Source of the DNA: Candidatus Pacearchaeota archaeon
GTDB lineage: Archaea > Nanobdellota > Nanobdellia > UBA10117 > JABICX01
Length of the DNA stretch: 64,000 nucleotides
NCBI GenBank assembly: GCA_017608025.1
Contig: JAFCGM010000005.1
Coordinates: 1 to 64,000 of the forward strand
Direction: 5' to 3'
Positions within the stretch are counted from its first letter, which is position 1; every line of letters starts with the position of its first letter. Below, piece after piece: positions 18,672 to 26,586 of this stretch. A program made the position numbers and the translations under genes. The notes beneath the pieces are model-generated. The model was not told the origin of the DNA and made no database searches. It was given only the letters and a program-made list of their open reading frames with translations.

Positions 18672-19655
18672 ATGGAACAGCCAATTGTAATAAACACACC
18701 ATTGCCTTTGAAGATAGCAGACACTGTTGGCTCGGAAAATTTATTTAAAGGCATTTATTTAATTGAAAAAACCGGCAAAAATCTCTTGCAAAAAAGCCCC
18801 ACTTACCTCAATCTTCACCCTTCTCTCTGGAACTCAGGACAAAACCAGATTGTTCTTTCAGAACATCTTATCCATTCTTGCGCAGTTGAAGATGAAGTTT
18901 TCACAGCTCAGCAGGTTTATGAAGTTCATGATTTTGAAGACGAGCTCAAGATGATTGCGCCCAGAATGAGATGCACTGCTTGTGATTCGGTCTATAAAAA
19001 CCCTTCAGACCTTTGTGAGGGATTTTTTATTGTAGATGATGGGAAAATGAAGGAGCTTACTCCAAGCAAAGCATCAGAGCTTGAATGGCTCTGCGTAGGA
19101 AACAACAACACATTCCTTAGCGAATTCCTCACGGAAACTCTTTTTTCAATGCCTGAACTCACTGATTATTTTGTCTCAGAAAACTATATTGACACAATAA
19201 TGTCTGAAAAGCACTCTGAACAATTTATGAAATACCTTGTTCCTTTAGGCTATGTTCAGAAAATCCAAGGCGATTTTATGCCAATAACCCACTCACACAA
19301 AGTCAATGCCTACAGGCTGACGCAAGAAGGATATGAGAGATTGGAAATCCTTGAAAAAGAAGCTCACAAAATCGGAATTGCAAACCTTGCCAAGAGCTTT
19401 GTTAAGGAAAGAGCAAGAAAAATCGAAAACTGTGTCCTGGAAAACAAACTGCAAGAAGGCTACATAAAAAACTCAATTATTTTCAAAGGAAATGAATATG
19501 AAAAAGAAAAAATCCCTTTAATCCACTTTGTTCAGCCAGATATGGAAAAATCTTGGAAATATGATAAAGAATTCTACTGGACAAAAAAGCCTCTGGCAAA
19601 TAAAGCAGAATCCCGGCCACTGACTTGGGATGAAATAGACAAAATTTCCTTCTAG
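18672..19655 (+). CDS. Hypothetical protein with CxxC (MRCTACDSVYKNPSDLC)
   Basis: 327-aa ORF, family not recognised. Confidence 0.65.
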   Translation: MEQPIVINTPLPLKIADTVGSENLFKGIYLIEKTGKNLLQKSPTYLNLHPSLWNSGQNQIVLSEHLIHSCAVEDEVFTAQQVYEVHDFEDELKMIAPRMRCTACDSVYKNPSDLCEGFFIVDDGKMKELTPSKASELEWLCVGNNNTFLSEFLTETLFSMPELTDYFVSENYIDTIMSEKHSEQFMKYLVPLGYVQKIQGDFMPITHSHKVNAYRLTQEGYERLEILEKEAHKIGIANLAKSFVKERARKIENCVLENKLQEGYIKNSIIFKGNEYEKEKIPLIHFVQPDMEKSWKYDKEFYWTKKPLANKAESRPLTWDEIDKISF

Positions 19656-19686
19656 CAAAAGTTATTTAATATTCTGGAGCATATAG

Positions 19687-20811
19687 ATGAGCATGGGCAC
19701 AGTCTCTCACCAGGAATGCTTCAACTGCAAAAAGACATTTCCCCCAGACAAAATTATTTTCTTTTGCCCTCATTGCTCTGGCTCAATTGTTATGAAATAT
19801 AAGCCCCATTCAATAAAAAATCAAATAATGCACGACGATTTTCTTAAGGCAGAGCCAGACCACTGGAAATACTGGATGTTTTATCCAATTGAAAGCAAGA
19901 AAGACATAATTTCAATGGATGAAGGCGGTACGCCTCTTGTTTCAGACCCGCAAAACCCTAACTGGTTTTTCAAATATGAAGGAACAAATCCAACTGGCTC
20001 TTTCAAGGACCGCGGCTCCAGTGTTGAGATAACTCGCGCAAAGCAGCTTGGAATTGAAAAACTCGCCTGCGCATCAACAGGAAACATGGGTGCTTCAGTC
20101 TCAGCATACTGCGCAAGAGCAGAAATAAAAGCATCAATATATGTTCCTTTTGGAGCAACAGCAACAAAAAAGAAGCAAATAAAATTCTATGGCGCAAAAA
20201 TAAAAAGAGTTTTCGGCGATTATACAAAAGCCCTTAACAAAACCCAAGGCCTCTGGGCAAAAAAACACACATATCTCGCAGGAGATTATGTCTATCGAAA
20301 CGAAGGCCAGAAGTCAGTGGTCTTTGAAATACTTGACCAGCTGAAATTTAAATCTCCTTCCCAAATAATTTTGCCAATTGGAATGGGAAACCTATGCTTC
20401 GCAACCTACAAAGGAGCAGTTGAGATGAAGGAAGCAGGCCTTATCTCAAAAATCCCGAAAATAATCGGGGTCCAGTCAGTCCACTGCAATCCAATTGAAA
20501 TAGCCTTCAAAAACAACCTAAAATATATTCCTGTAATAAAGAATCCAAAGACAATTGCTTCAGCAATAAACACAGGCAACCCGAATTACGGCCTTGAAGC
20601 CCTTTACGCAATAAGGAAAACTAAAGGAAAGGTAATCTCTGTTACAGACACAGAACTCCGTCACGCAAAGGCCCAGCTTGCCCATAAAGGCCTGTATGTC
20701 GAAGCCAGCGGGGCAGCACCCTATGCAGCAGCAAAGAAACTAAAAAATCTGCCTGGTAAGACAGTAATGATTCTCACAGGCCACGGACTTAAAGACACTT
20801 TAGTAAAATAA
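19687..20811 (+). CDS. thrC: Threonine synthase
   Basis: PLP-lysine motif NPTGSFKDRGSSVEITRAKQLG and ASTGNMGASVSAYCARA. Confidence 0.93.
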   Translation: MSMGTVSHQECFNCKKTFPPDKIIFFCPHCSGSIVMKYKPHSIKNQIMHDDFLKAEPDHWKYWMFYPIESKKDIISMDEGGTPLVSDPQNPNWFFKYEGTNPTGSFKDRGSSVEITRAKQLGIEKLACASTGNMGASVSAYCARAEIKASIYVPFGATATKKKQIKFYGAKIKRVFGDYTKALNKTQGLWAKKHTYLAGDYVYRNEGQKSVVFEILDQLKFKSPSQIILPIGMGNLCFATYKGAVEMKEAGLISKIPKIIGVQSVHCNPIEIAFKNNLKYIPVIKNPKTIASAINTGNPNYGLEALYAIRKTKGKVISVTDTELRHAKAQLAHKGLYVEASGAAPYAAAKKLKNLPGKTVMILTGHGLKDTLVK

Positions 20812-20848
20812 CTAAATGCTTATTAATCCATTCAATAATTATATTTCA

Positions 20849-21021
20849 TGGCAGAAGAAAATCTAGAAGACAAATTTCCAAAAACAGCAGAAATTGGAGG
20901 ATTTAAAATAAGATATAATGATAAAAGAGACGCAATACTTTATTCTCCAATCACAGAAAAAGAAATATATAAATATATTCTTCCAGAGAAAATCTACAAC
21001 TCTCTTGAAGAAAAGCAATAG
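20849..21021 (+). CDS. Small hypothetical protein (MAEENLEDKFPKTAEIGGFKIRYN...)
   Basis: 57-aa ORF read directly, below the ORF track cutoff. Confidence 0.5.
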
Positions 21022-21075
21022 CTTGTCACTACCAAAAGGTTTAAATTTCTTGTTTTTCCATTTATAAATAGAAAA

Positions 21076-21450
21076 ATGACAATTTATGAGGAAACCTATG
21101 ACATAAGAGAGCTTCCAAATGTTCCTAAAACCCAGGAATTGAATTTAGAAGCAATAGCTCAAAGGCTTGACAAGATATTTAACCAGATATTGGTTCATGG
21201 CGAAGCAGAGGGAATTGCTTACCATTTTGAGGGAAATGTTGATGAACTCTGTTTAAAATACAAGGAAGCAAAAGGGCTTTACAGAATTCTGAAAAAAATT
21301 GACCTTTCTTATATAACAACAGAACGCGATGAAAAAATGGGAATACTTTATGATGCTCAGGACCTCGCAAAAAGGCTCTTTAGAGAAAAGCAAAAGCAAA
21401 AAGCTTTTCCAACCATAGAAAAGCTTCTTAACAACATCTATGAGCAATAG
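21076..21450 (+). CDS. Hypothetical protein
   Basis: 124-aa ORF. Confidence 0.55.
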   Translation: MTIYEETYDIRELPNVPKTQELNLEAIAQRLDKIFNQILVHGEAEGIAYHFEGNVDELCLKYKEAKGLYRILKKIDLSYITTERDEKMGILYDAQDLAKRLFREKQKQKAFPTIEKLLNNIYEQ

Positions 21451-21495
21451 CTTTTTAGAAACTCTTTTAAACTAATTTTTACACAAAAACTTATT

Positions 21496-21570
21496 GGGCC
21501 TGTGATCTAGTCCGGTTATGATGTCGCCCTTACAAGGCGAATGTCGGCGGTTCAAATCCGCCCAGGCCCA
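21496..21570 (+). tRNA. tRNA-Val(TAC)
   Basis: Acceptor GGGCCTG/CAGGCCC, ASL TCGCC-CTTACAA-GGCGA. Confidence 0.95.
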
Positions 21571-21652
21571 TTGGTTCAAAAAATGCTCAGACGGAAACTA
21601 AATAGGTTTTCTTTTGGAAACTTACCTTTTCTTTTTTGAAAAGAAAAGGGAG

Positions 21653-21669
21653 ATCCGCCCAGGCCCATT
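21653..21669 (+). repeat. Displaced copy of tRNA-Val 3' end (atccgcccaggcccatt)
   Basis: Identical to 21556-21572; preceded by hairpin CCTTTTCTTTTttGAAAAGAAAAGG. Confidence 0.9.
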
Positions 21670-21678
21670 TTAATATAT

Positions 21679-21948
21679 TTGGAATGTGAAATGGAATTAA
21701 AAAAAGCATGTAATATTTTGGGAGTATCAGAAAACTCTTCTCCTGAAGAAATTGAAGAAGCATATCAAACAGAATTAAGAAAAAACCCCTTTGTTTCAGA
21801 CAAAGACTCTGAGCTAATGGAAGCATATTCTCTTCTTATTAATGAGCACCAAAAAAACCCTCCTAAAAAAACTCTAGCTTCTGCAAGACCAGATGAAATA
21901 ATCAATCATCCCATTGAGGACTTGATTGAAAAAATAAACAGAAAGTAA
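21679..21948 (+). CDS. Degenerate J-domain-like protein (no HPD)
   Basis: ACNILGVSENSSPEEIEEAYQTELRKNPF...LMEAYSLL resembles DnaJ helices I-III. Confidence 0.55.
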   Translation: MECEMELKKACNILGVSENSSPEEIEEAYQTELRKNPFVSDKDSELMEAYSLLINEHQKNPPKKTLASARPDEIINHPIEDLIEKINRK

Positions 21949-23037
21949 CTATTCAAGACTCTTCCGAAAAATATCAAAAACCCTGTCCAAGTCCTTTTCT
22001 TCAACTTTTTCCCTTTTCTCAAGCCAGGCAGAAGCCCTAATCAGTTTCATTAAAGTCCTTACCATCTTTTCGTCAACAGGTTTTGCAAACTTTTCCTCAT
22101 TTTTTTTAAGGTAAACACTAAAATCCTTTACTTTCTTTGTCAAATCCTTTGAAACTGAAACATCTTTTTTTGAAAGGTTGTCTAAATATTTTCTTATGAA
22201 CCGAACATCTTTTTTGTTAATTTCAACTTTTTTCGCACTTGCGATGCTTTCTGCCAGTTCTTCAAACCTCTTCTTGTCAATGCTTTTAATTAAAAAAATC
22301 ATATCAAACATGTAAGCAAAATTTGAGGGCATTTTCAGTTTTCCCACAAAATTCTTCGGAATCTTGTCATAAAGCTCATTTTTAAAACTTGCAGAAGCAA
22401 TCATCGAAACATCATTTTTCAAATAAAATTCCTTTATTTTCTTGTAAGTTGATTTTGTATAGTCCCCAATTTCATCCATAAGCAAAAGGTCCTTTTTCTC
22501 AGCATTTTTCAAAGACCTTGAAAAAACCTGGCTTTTCTTCTTCAACTCTTTAGTATTCAGCACAAACTCTGCCTTGTCCACACTCGGATTTCCAACCAAC
22601 AGCAGTGACATCTTCTTATCTGAAGCAAGCACAAGTGAAATTGCCTGCTTAATGTGCTTCAGTCCAAGAGTGTTTGGAGCAATGTATTCTGGAATTGCTT
22701 GCCACGCTCTCTTTGAAAAGCTCTTTATAGCCTCATCCCAAAACTTCTCCTCAATTTTCTTATTCAAATAGTTAATTTTCTCTTCATCTGAAACAATCTT
22801 TGGCATAATGTCCTGCGAGCAAATCAAAAACGAAAATCCCTTTCTCAAAACCCTTATCTCAGCTTTCTTCTGCTTCAGCTTCCACTTAACTTTCCGAATT
22901 TCAGAGTTTGAAAGATATGGCTTAAGTCGCATAAGAAGAATTTTCTGCTTTTTTCTCAAAGGAATTAGCAAAACAGCAATCTCTTTTAGAAACTTGAAAA
23001 TATTGCTTACAATTGAAGAAATGTCCTGTTTTTTCAT
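21949..23037 (-). CDS. MCM-like AAA+ protein with degenerate Walker A, lacking the usual N-terminal domain
   Basis: IAPNTLGLKHIKQAISLVLAS, GNPSVDKAEFVL, LLLMDEIGDY, NFAYMFDMIFLIKS, C-terminal MRTLMKLIRASAWL. Confidence 0.7.
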   Translation of the reverse strand: MKKQDISSIVSNIFKFLKEIAVLLIPLRKKQKILLMRLKPYLSNSEIRKVKWKLKQKKAEIRVLRKGFSFLICSQDIMPKIVSDEEKINYLNKKIEEKFWDEAIKSFSKRAWQAIPEYIAPNTLGLKHIKQAISLVLASDKKMSLLLVGNPSVDKAEFVLNTKELKKKSQVFSRSLKNAEKKDLLLMDEIGDYTKSTYKKIKEFYLKNDVSMIASASFKNELYDKIPKNFVGKLKMPSNFAYMFDMIFLIKSIDKKRFEELAESIASAKKVEINKKDVRFIRKYLDNLSKKDVSVSKDLTKKVKDFSVYLKKNEEKFAKPVDEKMVRTLMKLIRASAWLEKREKVEEKDLDRVFDIFRKSLE

Positions 23038-23060
23038 TAATTAAAACAGAATTTCCTTAT

Positions 23061-23186
23061 TTAAAAGAGTTGAGATACGAATTTTGCAAAGTATATTACA
23101 ACCCCGAACAGAATAAAGAAAATACTATAGGATACCAAGAAATACAGCTTTTCTCCAGATGATTTAAATCCTAATTTGTTTTTCAT
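23061..23186 (-). CDS. Small single-TM protein
   Basis: MKNKLGFKSSGEKLYFLVSYSIFFILFGVVIYFAKFVSQLF read from the minus strand. Confidence 0.5.
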   Translation of the reverse strand: MKNKLGFKSSGEKLYFLVSYSIFFILFGVVIYFAKFVSQLF

Positions 23187-23241
23187 TTTCAAGTGATTAA
23201 TATATAACAAAACATGCAATTAGCTTTATAAAGTTTTTTAA

Positions 23242-23583
23242 TTAAAAGTCAAAGCTATTTTTGTATTTCCTGAACTCTCTAAGCTTCTTCCCATAATTCT
23301 CTGCAAGAGCAACATATTCCTCTTTCTCATCATCCCTGCCTCTCTTCGCAGCCAATGCAGCAGTTATTGTGTAGAAGTCAGTTATTGATTCTAGCTCAGC
23401 CATTATCAAATTCAAGTCTTTCTCACAAACCTTCTGAAGTCCGCCACTTTTCTCAATTTCCTTAAGCTTGTTGTTTAGTTCCTCTTCATTAAAAGCCCTG
23501 TCTTTAAGGGATTTTAAGCATTCTTCGCTTTTGTTGTCCCTTGCAAAACACATTCTCAACCGCTCAATGCTTGTGTTTCCCAT
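23242..23583 (-). CDS. Hypothetical protein
   Basis: 113-aa ORF. Confidence 0.6.
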   Translation of the reverse strand: MGNTSIERLRMCFARDNKSEECLKSLKDRAFNEEELNNKLKEIEKSGGLQKVCEKDLNLIMAELESITDFYTITAALAAKRGRDDEKEEYVALAENYGKKLREFRKYKNSFDF

Positions 23584-23659
23584 AACTTTTCCATAGTTCT
23601 TTTTATTTTATAAGACTTATTATAATGAATTCATCAGAAAAACTTTGTTGAGAGAAAAG

Positions 23660-23732
23660 TGCCGAGGGCGAGACTCGAACTCGCGACATCCAGCTTATGA
23701 GACTGGCACTCTACCAACTGAGTTACCTCGGC
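23660..23732 (-). tRNA. tRNA with CAT anticodon (probably elongator Met)
   Basis: GCCGAGG/CCTCGGC acceptor (one G-C shift), ASL CCAGT-CTCATAA-GCTGG. Confidence 0.9.
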
Positions 23733-23910
23733 GGACCCTTTTCAGAAAAGCGTCCACGGAAAACGCGGAGCTTTTCAAAAAGCTTGCAAAAACAAGTCTA
23801 TCTTCGCAAGCTCGATAGACTGAAAGTATTATCAAAAACGAAACTATTGAAGTATGTGTTGTGTGAAGCTTCGCTTTACACGACCATCGCAGTCTTTCTG
23901 CTTGAAGGAC

Positions 23911-23983
23911 TGCAGCTGCCGGGATTTGAACCCGAGTCGCAAACTTGGCAAGCTTGAGTGATACCAGACTACACCACAGCTGC
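23911..23983 (-). tRNA. tRNA-Gly(GCC)
   Basis: GCAGCTG/CAGCTGC acceptor, ASL CAAGC-TTGCCAA-GTTTG. Confidence 0.93.
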
Positions 23984-24098
23984 GGAACTCTTTTGGAAAA
24001 AGCGTTCACGGAAAACCGCAGATTCTTTTTCACAAAAAGTTTTATCAAAAACGAAATCTTTTCGTTCTTTTGCGAGCGTTTCTTTTTAAGAAAGGCTC

Positions 24099-24172
24099 CG
24101 AGGCTGCCCGGATTTGAACCGGGGTCGCTAGGTCCCAAACCTAGAAGGATTGCCAAGCTACCCTACAGCCTC
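24099..24172 (-). tRNA. tRNA-Pro(TGG)
   Basis: GAGGCTG/CAGCCTC acceptor, ASL CTAGG-TTTGGGA-CCTAG. Confidence 0.93.
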
Positions 24173-24273
24173 ACATCTAAAAAAATGCATAAAAGCGTAT
24201 AAAAATGTTTCTACAATAGTTTTTAACATATATAACACAAAATATATAAGGGAGTACATACTTTATTCTATTA

Positions 24274-24534
24274 ATGGCTGAAATCTCTTTTAATAAAAAC
24301 ATGCGAAAGCATGAAATTATGGGCTCTTTGCTAATATTTATTGGAGCAACATGGCTTGGTCTCGGACTTTATGCTACAATGCTTGCAGCAAATCGATTGC
24401 TTGCAAACATTCCCTTGCTTAGCACAAATCAGTTGCTTATTTTCCCATTGTTTTATGGTTTAGGATCAATTTTAATCATGTTTGGAATAATCGAGCTGAG
24501 GGAAATGCTTCCAGGAAAAAACAGGAGAAATTAA
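24274..24534 (+). CDS. Small two-TM membrane protein
   Basis: 86-aa ORF with two hydrophobic segments. Confidence 0.6.
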   Translation: MAEISFNKNMRKHEIMGSLLIFIGATWLGLGLYATMLAANRLLANIPLLSTNQLLIFPLFYGLGSILIMFGIIELREMLPGKNRRN

Positions 24535-24536
24535 AA

Positions 24537-24644
24537 ATGAAACTAGGAACAGATGAAATTGAATATGGGTTAAAGGAATTTATACAAGGACTTATACTCG
24601 GAATAATTTTTGGATTTGTGCTTGCAACTTTTTTGGTTTACTAA
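24537..24644 (+). CDS. Micro membrane protein (MKLGTDEIEYGLKEFIQGLILGIIFGFVLATFLVY)
   Basis: 35-aa ORF 2 nt after the preceding gene. Confidence 0.45.
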   Translation: MKLGTDEIEYGLKEFIQGLILGIIFGFVLATFLVY

Positions 24645-24677
24645 TCTTTTTAAACCTTTTTTTGCTTTTATTTTCAT

Positions 24678-25490
24678 ATGCTAAATTGCGTATTTTTGCA
24701 GCCGCACGAACTATCTTTGAAAAGCAATCAAACAAGAGCTAGATTTGAAAAGCGGCTTGCCAAAAACATAAAAGCAGTCATTGGAAAAAGGAACTTAAAG
24801 CGATATTTTGGCAGCCTTACAATTAATTCAAGAACGTCTGAAGAGCATGCAAGAAAATTAAAATATGTCTTCGGTCTCAGTAAAATCTCTCCTGCAATTA
24901 AATGCAATGCCACAGCACCAGAAATTCTTCAGGCAATTGATTTCTTAATTAAAAAAACAAAACTAAATTCTTCAAAAACCTTTGGAGTAAGAGCAAAATG
25001 CTTGAACTCATATTTTAAGTCAAGGGAAATTGAAAAAGAATTTGGCCAGTATATTCTTGAAAAGACTAATGCCAAAGTAGATCTTGACAAAACAAAAAAC
25101 TGGTTTTACATAAACATCCTTGGTGAAAACGCTTTTATCTACACAGAAAAAATCTCTGGCTTTGGCGGCCTTCCTGTCGGAGTCTCTGGAAAATGCCTTG
25201 CAGAAATAGATTCCTCAAAGCAAAGCCTTCTTGCAGCATGGCTAATGGCTCGTCGCGGCTGCGAAATTGACTTCTACATCAAAGAGTCAAACTCTTCCTT
25301 AAAAGAACTTCAAAAATACCTTTTGGGCTACAAGCCTCGCAAACTGAAAACCCTGAACACAAATCACGATGCAATTATTCTTGCTTCAAAAACCCCTAGC
25401 AAATCCAAAAAAAGCAAACTCCTATTTACACCACTCCTTGGCCTTAACAATCAGCAAATAAACAATTATATAAGGAAACTTAACTTTTAA
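24678..25490 (+). CDS. ThiI-like THUMP protein with degenerate PP-loop
   Basis: GGLPVGVSGKCLAEIDSSKQSLLAAWLMARRGCEIDF aligns by eye to the ThiI ...LxSGGxDSPVAAWLMxxRG... segment; THUMP-type N-terminus. Confidence 0.75.
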   Translation: MLNCVFLQPHELSLKSNQTRARFEKRLAKNIKAVIGKRNLKRYFGSLTINSRTSEEHARKLKYVFGLSKISPAIKCNATAPEILQAIDFLIKKTKLNSSKTFGVRAKCLNSYFKSREIEKEFGQYILEKTNAKVDLDKTKNWFYINILGENAFIYTEKISGFGGLPVGVSGKCLAEIDSSKQSLLAAWLMARRGCEIDFYIKESNSSLKELQKYLLGYKPRKLKTLNTNHDAIILASKTPSKSKKSKLLFTPLLGLNNQQINNYIRKLNF

Positions 25491-25525
25491 TTTCTTAGTT
25501 AAGATTCCTTTCTTGAAAAAAAGTC

Positions 25526-25623
25526 GGGCGGGTAGCACAGTCTGGCAGTGCGTTTGCTTCGCAATAACTTTAACAGAAAAACGAAAAAGCAAAAGGTCCT
25601 GAGTTCAAATCTCAGCCCGTCCA
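25526..25623 (+). tRNA. tRNA-Ala(CGC) with 24-nt intron (25564-25587)
   Basis: G3:U70 wobble acceptor GGGCGGG/CCCGTCC; ASL TTTGC-TTCGCA^A-GCAAA. Confidence 0.9.
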
Positions 25624-25714
25624 CTTGAAGCTTTTCTTTAGAAAAGAAAATCTTCTGCAAAAGAAACCACTATTTGGGAATGCAAACACTTTTTTAAAGG
25701 GTTTGCCCTGGGTA

Positions 25715-25733
25715 TCAAATCTCAGCCCGTCCA
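25715..25733 (+). repeat. Displaced copy of tRNA-Ala 3' end (tcaaatctcagcccgtcca)
   Basis: 19-nt identity to 25605-25623; preceded by hairpin GCAAACACTTTTTTAAAGGGTTTGC. Confidence 0.92.
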
Positions 25734-25851
25734 TTCTCTCTTTTTTCCGCAAAAAATGCAAGATTTCAAAAGAAAAAACACATTCTTGTTTTTTACAGCC
25801 GTTTTAAAATCAATACATTTAAAAGTAAAAAATCAATCTTTTCTCTATTAC

Positions 25852-25935
25852 GCCAGGATGGCACAATCTGGTACTGCGCAGGCCTGCTAAGTCTGTTTCC
25901 TTCGGGATGTACGGGTTCAAATCCCGTTCCTGGCG
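25852..25935 (+). tRNA. tRNA-Ser(GCT)
   Basis: Long variable arm, ASL CAGGC-CTGCTAA-GTCTG, acceptor GCCAGGA/TCCTGGC. Confidence 0.93.
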
Positions 25936-26036
25936 CTTTCTCTTTATCTTGTTTTTGATATTTCTCAAAAAGAGCATTTTTCTTAAGAAAAGAAATCATC
26001 GAAACCTTTTTTAACTAATTTCTTATTTTGCCTTAT

Positions 26037-26111
26037 GGGTCCGTAGCTCAGTCTGGCTAGAGCACTTGGCTCTTAACCAAGGGGTCGCGGGTTCAAATCC
26101 CGTCGGACTCG
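26037..26111 (+). tRNA. tRNA-Lys(CTT)
   Basis: Acceptor GGGTCCG/CGGACTC, ASL CTTGG-CTCTTAA-CCAAG. Confidence 0.94.
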
Positions 26112-26210
26112 CTTGAACCTTTCTCTTGTAAGAGAAATGTTCTCGAAAGAGAACGTATTATTTTTTCTTTGGGCAACTTACACTTTCTTTTTTCTAAAAA
26201 GAAAGGGCAG

Positions 26211-26232
26211 AATCCCGTCGGACTCGCTTGAA
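26211..26232 (+). repeat. Displaced copy of tRNA-Lys 3' end plus flank (aatcccgtcggactcgcttgaa)
   Basis: 22-nt identity to 26096-26117; preceded by hairpin ACTTTCTTTTTtctAAAAAGAAAGGG. Confidence 0.93.
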
Positions 26233-26418
26233 TCCCTTTTCAAAAAAGTCTTCACTCCAAAACAATTTTTGGGAATGAAATCGCTTTTACAAAGAAAAAA
26301 GCAGAATTTTTGAGAACATAAATATATACGCAGAAGAAGTTTAAAAACCTTATTGTTTGCTGATTTTTGTCTAGCGTAGTAACATAAATTTTATAAGGTC
26401 TCACAAATATCTTCTTTT

Positions 26419-26586
26419 ATGGCAAAGGAAAATTTTGAGTGTATGATTTGCGATTACAGAGGCGTTGTAAAAGAAAAAGGATACCATTTAGGCATTTGTA
26501 AGGACTGCGTTAGAAGAATAAAATTATCCTGGCCAGATGGAAAGAATGTCATAGTGGTTTCTGATGAAACACCTGTGCAGCATTAA
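26419..26586 (+). CDS. Small zinc-ribbon protein (CMIC...CKDC)
   Basis: 55-aa ORF MAKENFECMICDYRGVVKEKGYHLGICKDCVRRIKLSWPDGKNVIVVSDETPVQH. Confidence 0.6.
   Translation: MAKENFECMICDYRGVVKEKGYHLGICKDCVRRIKLSWPDGKNVIVVSDETPVQH

Noticed and set aside
23695-24202. ORFs spanning tRNA-Met, -Gly and -Pro (e.g. 23695-24156 minus)
   Set aside because: They cross tRNA genes and repeats; not credible proteins.
25625-26313. ORFs between tRNA-Ala, -Ser and -Lys
   Set aside because: Made of element repeats and tRNA sequence.
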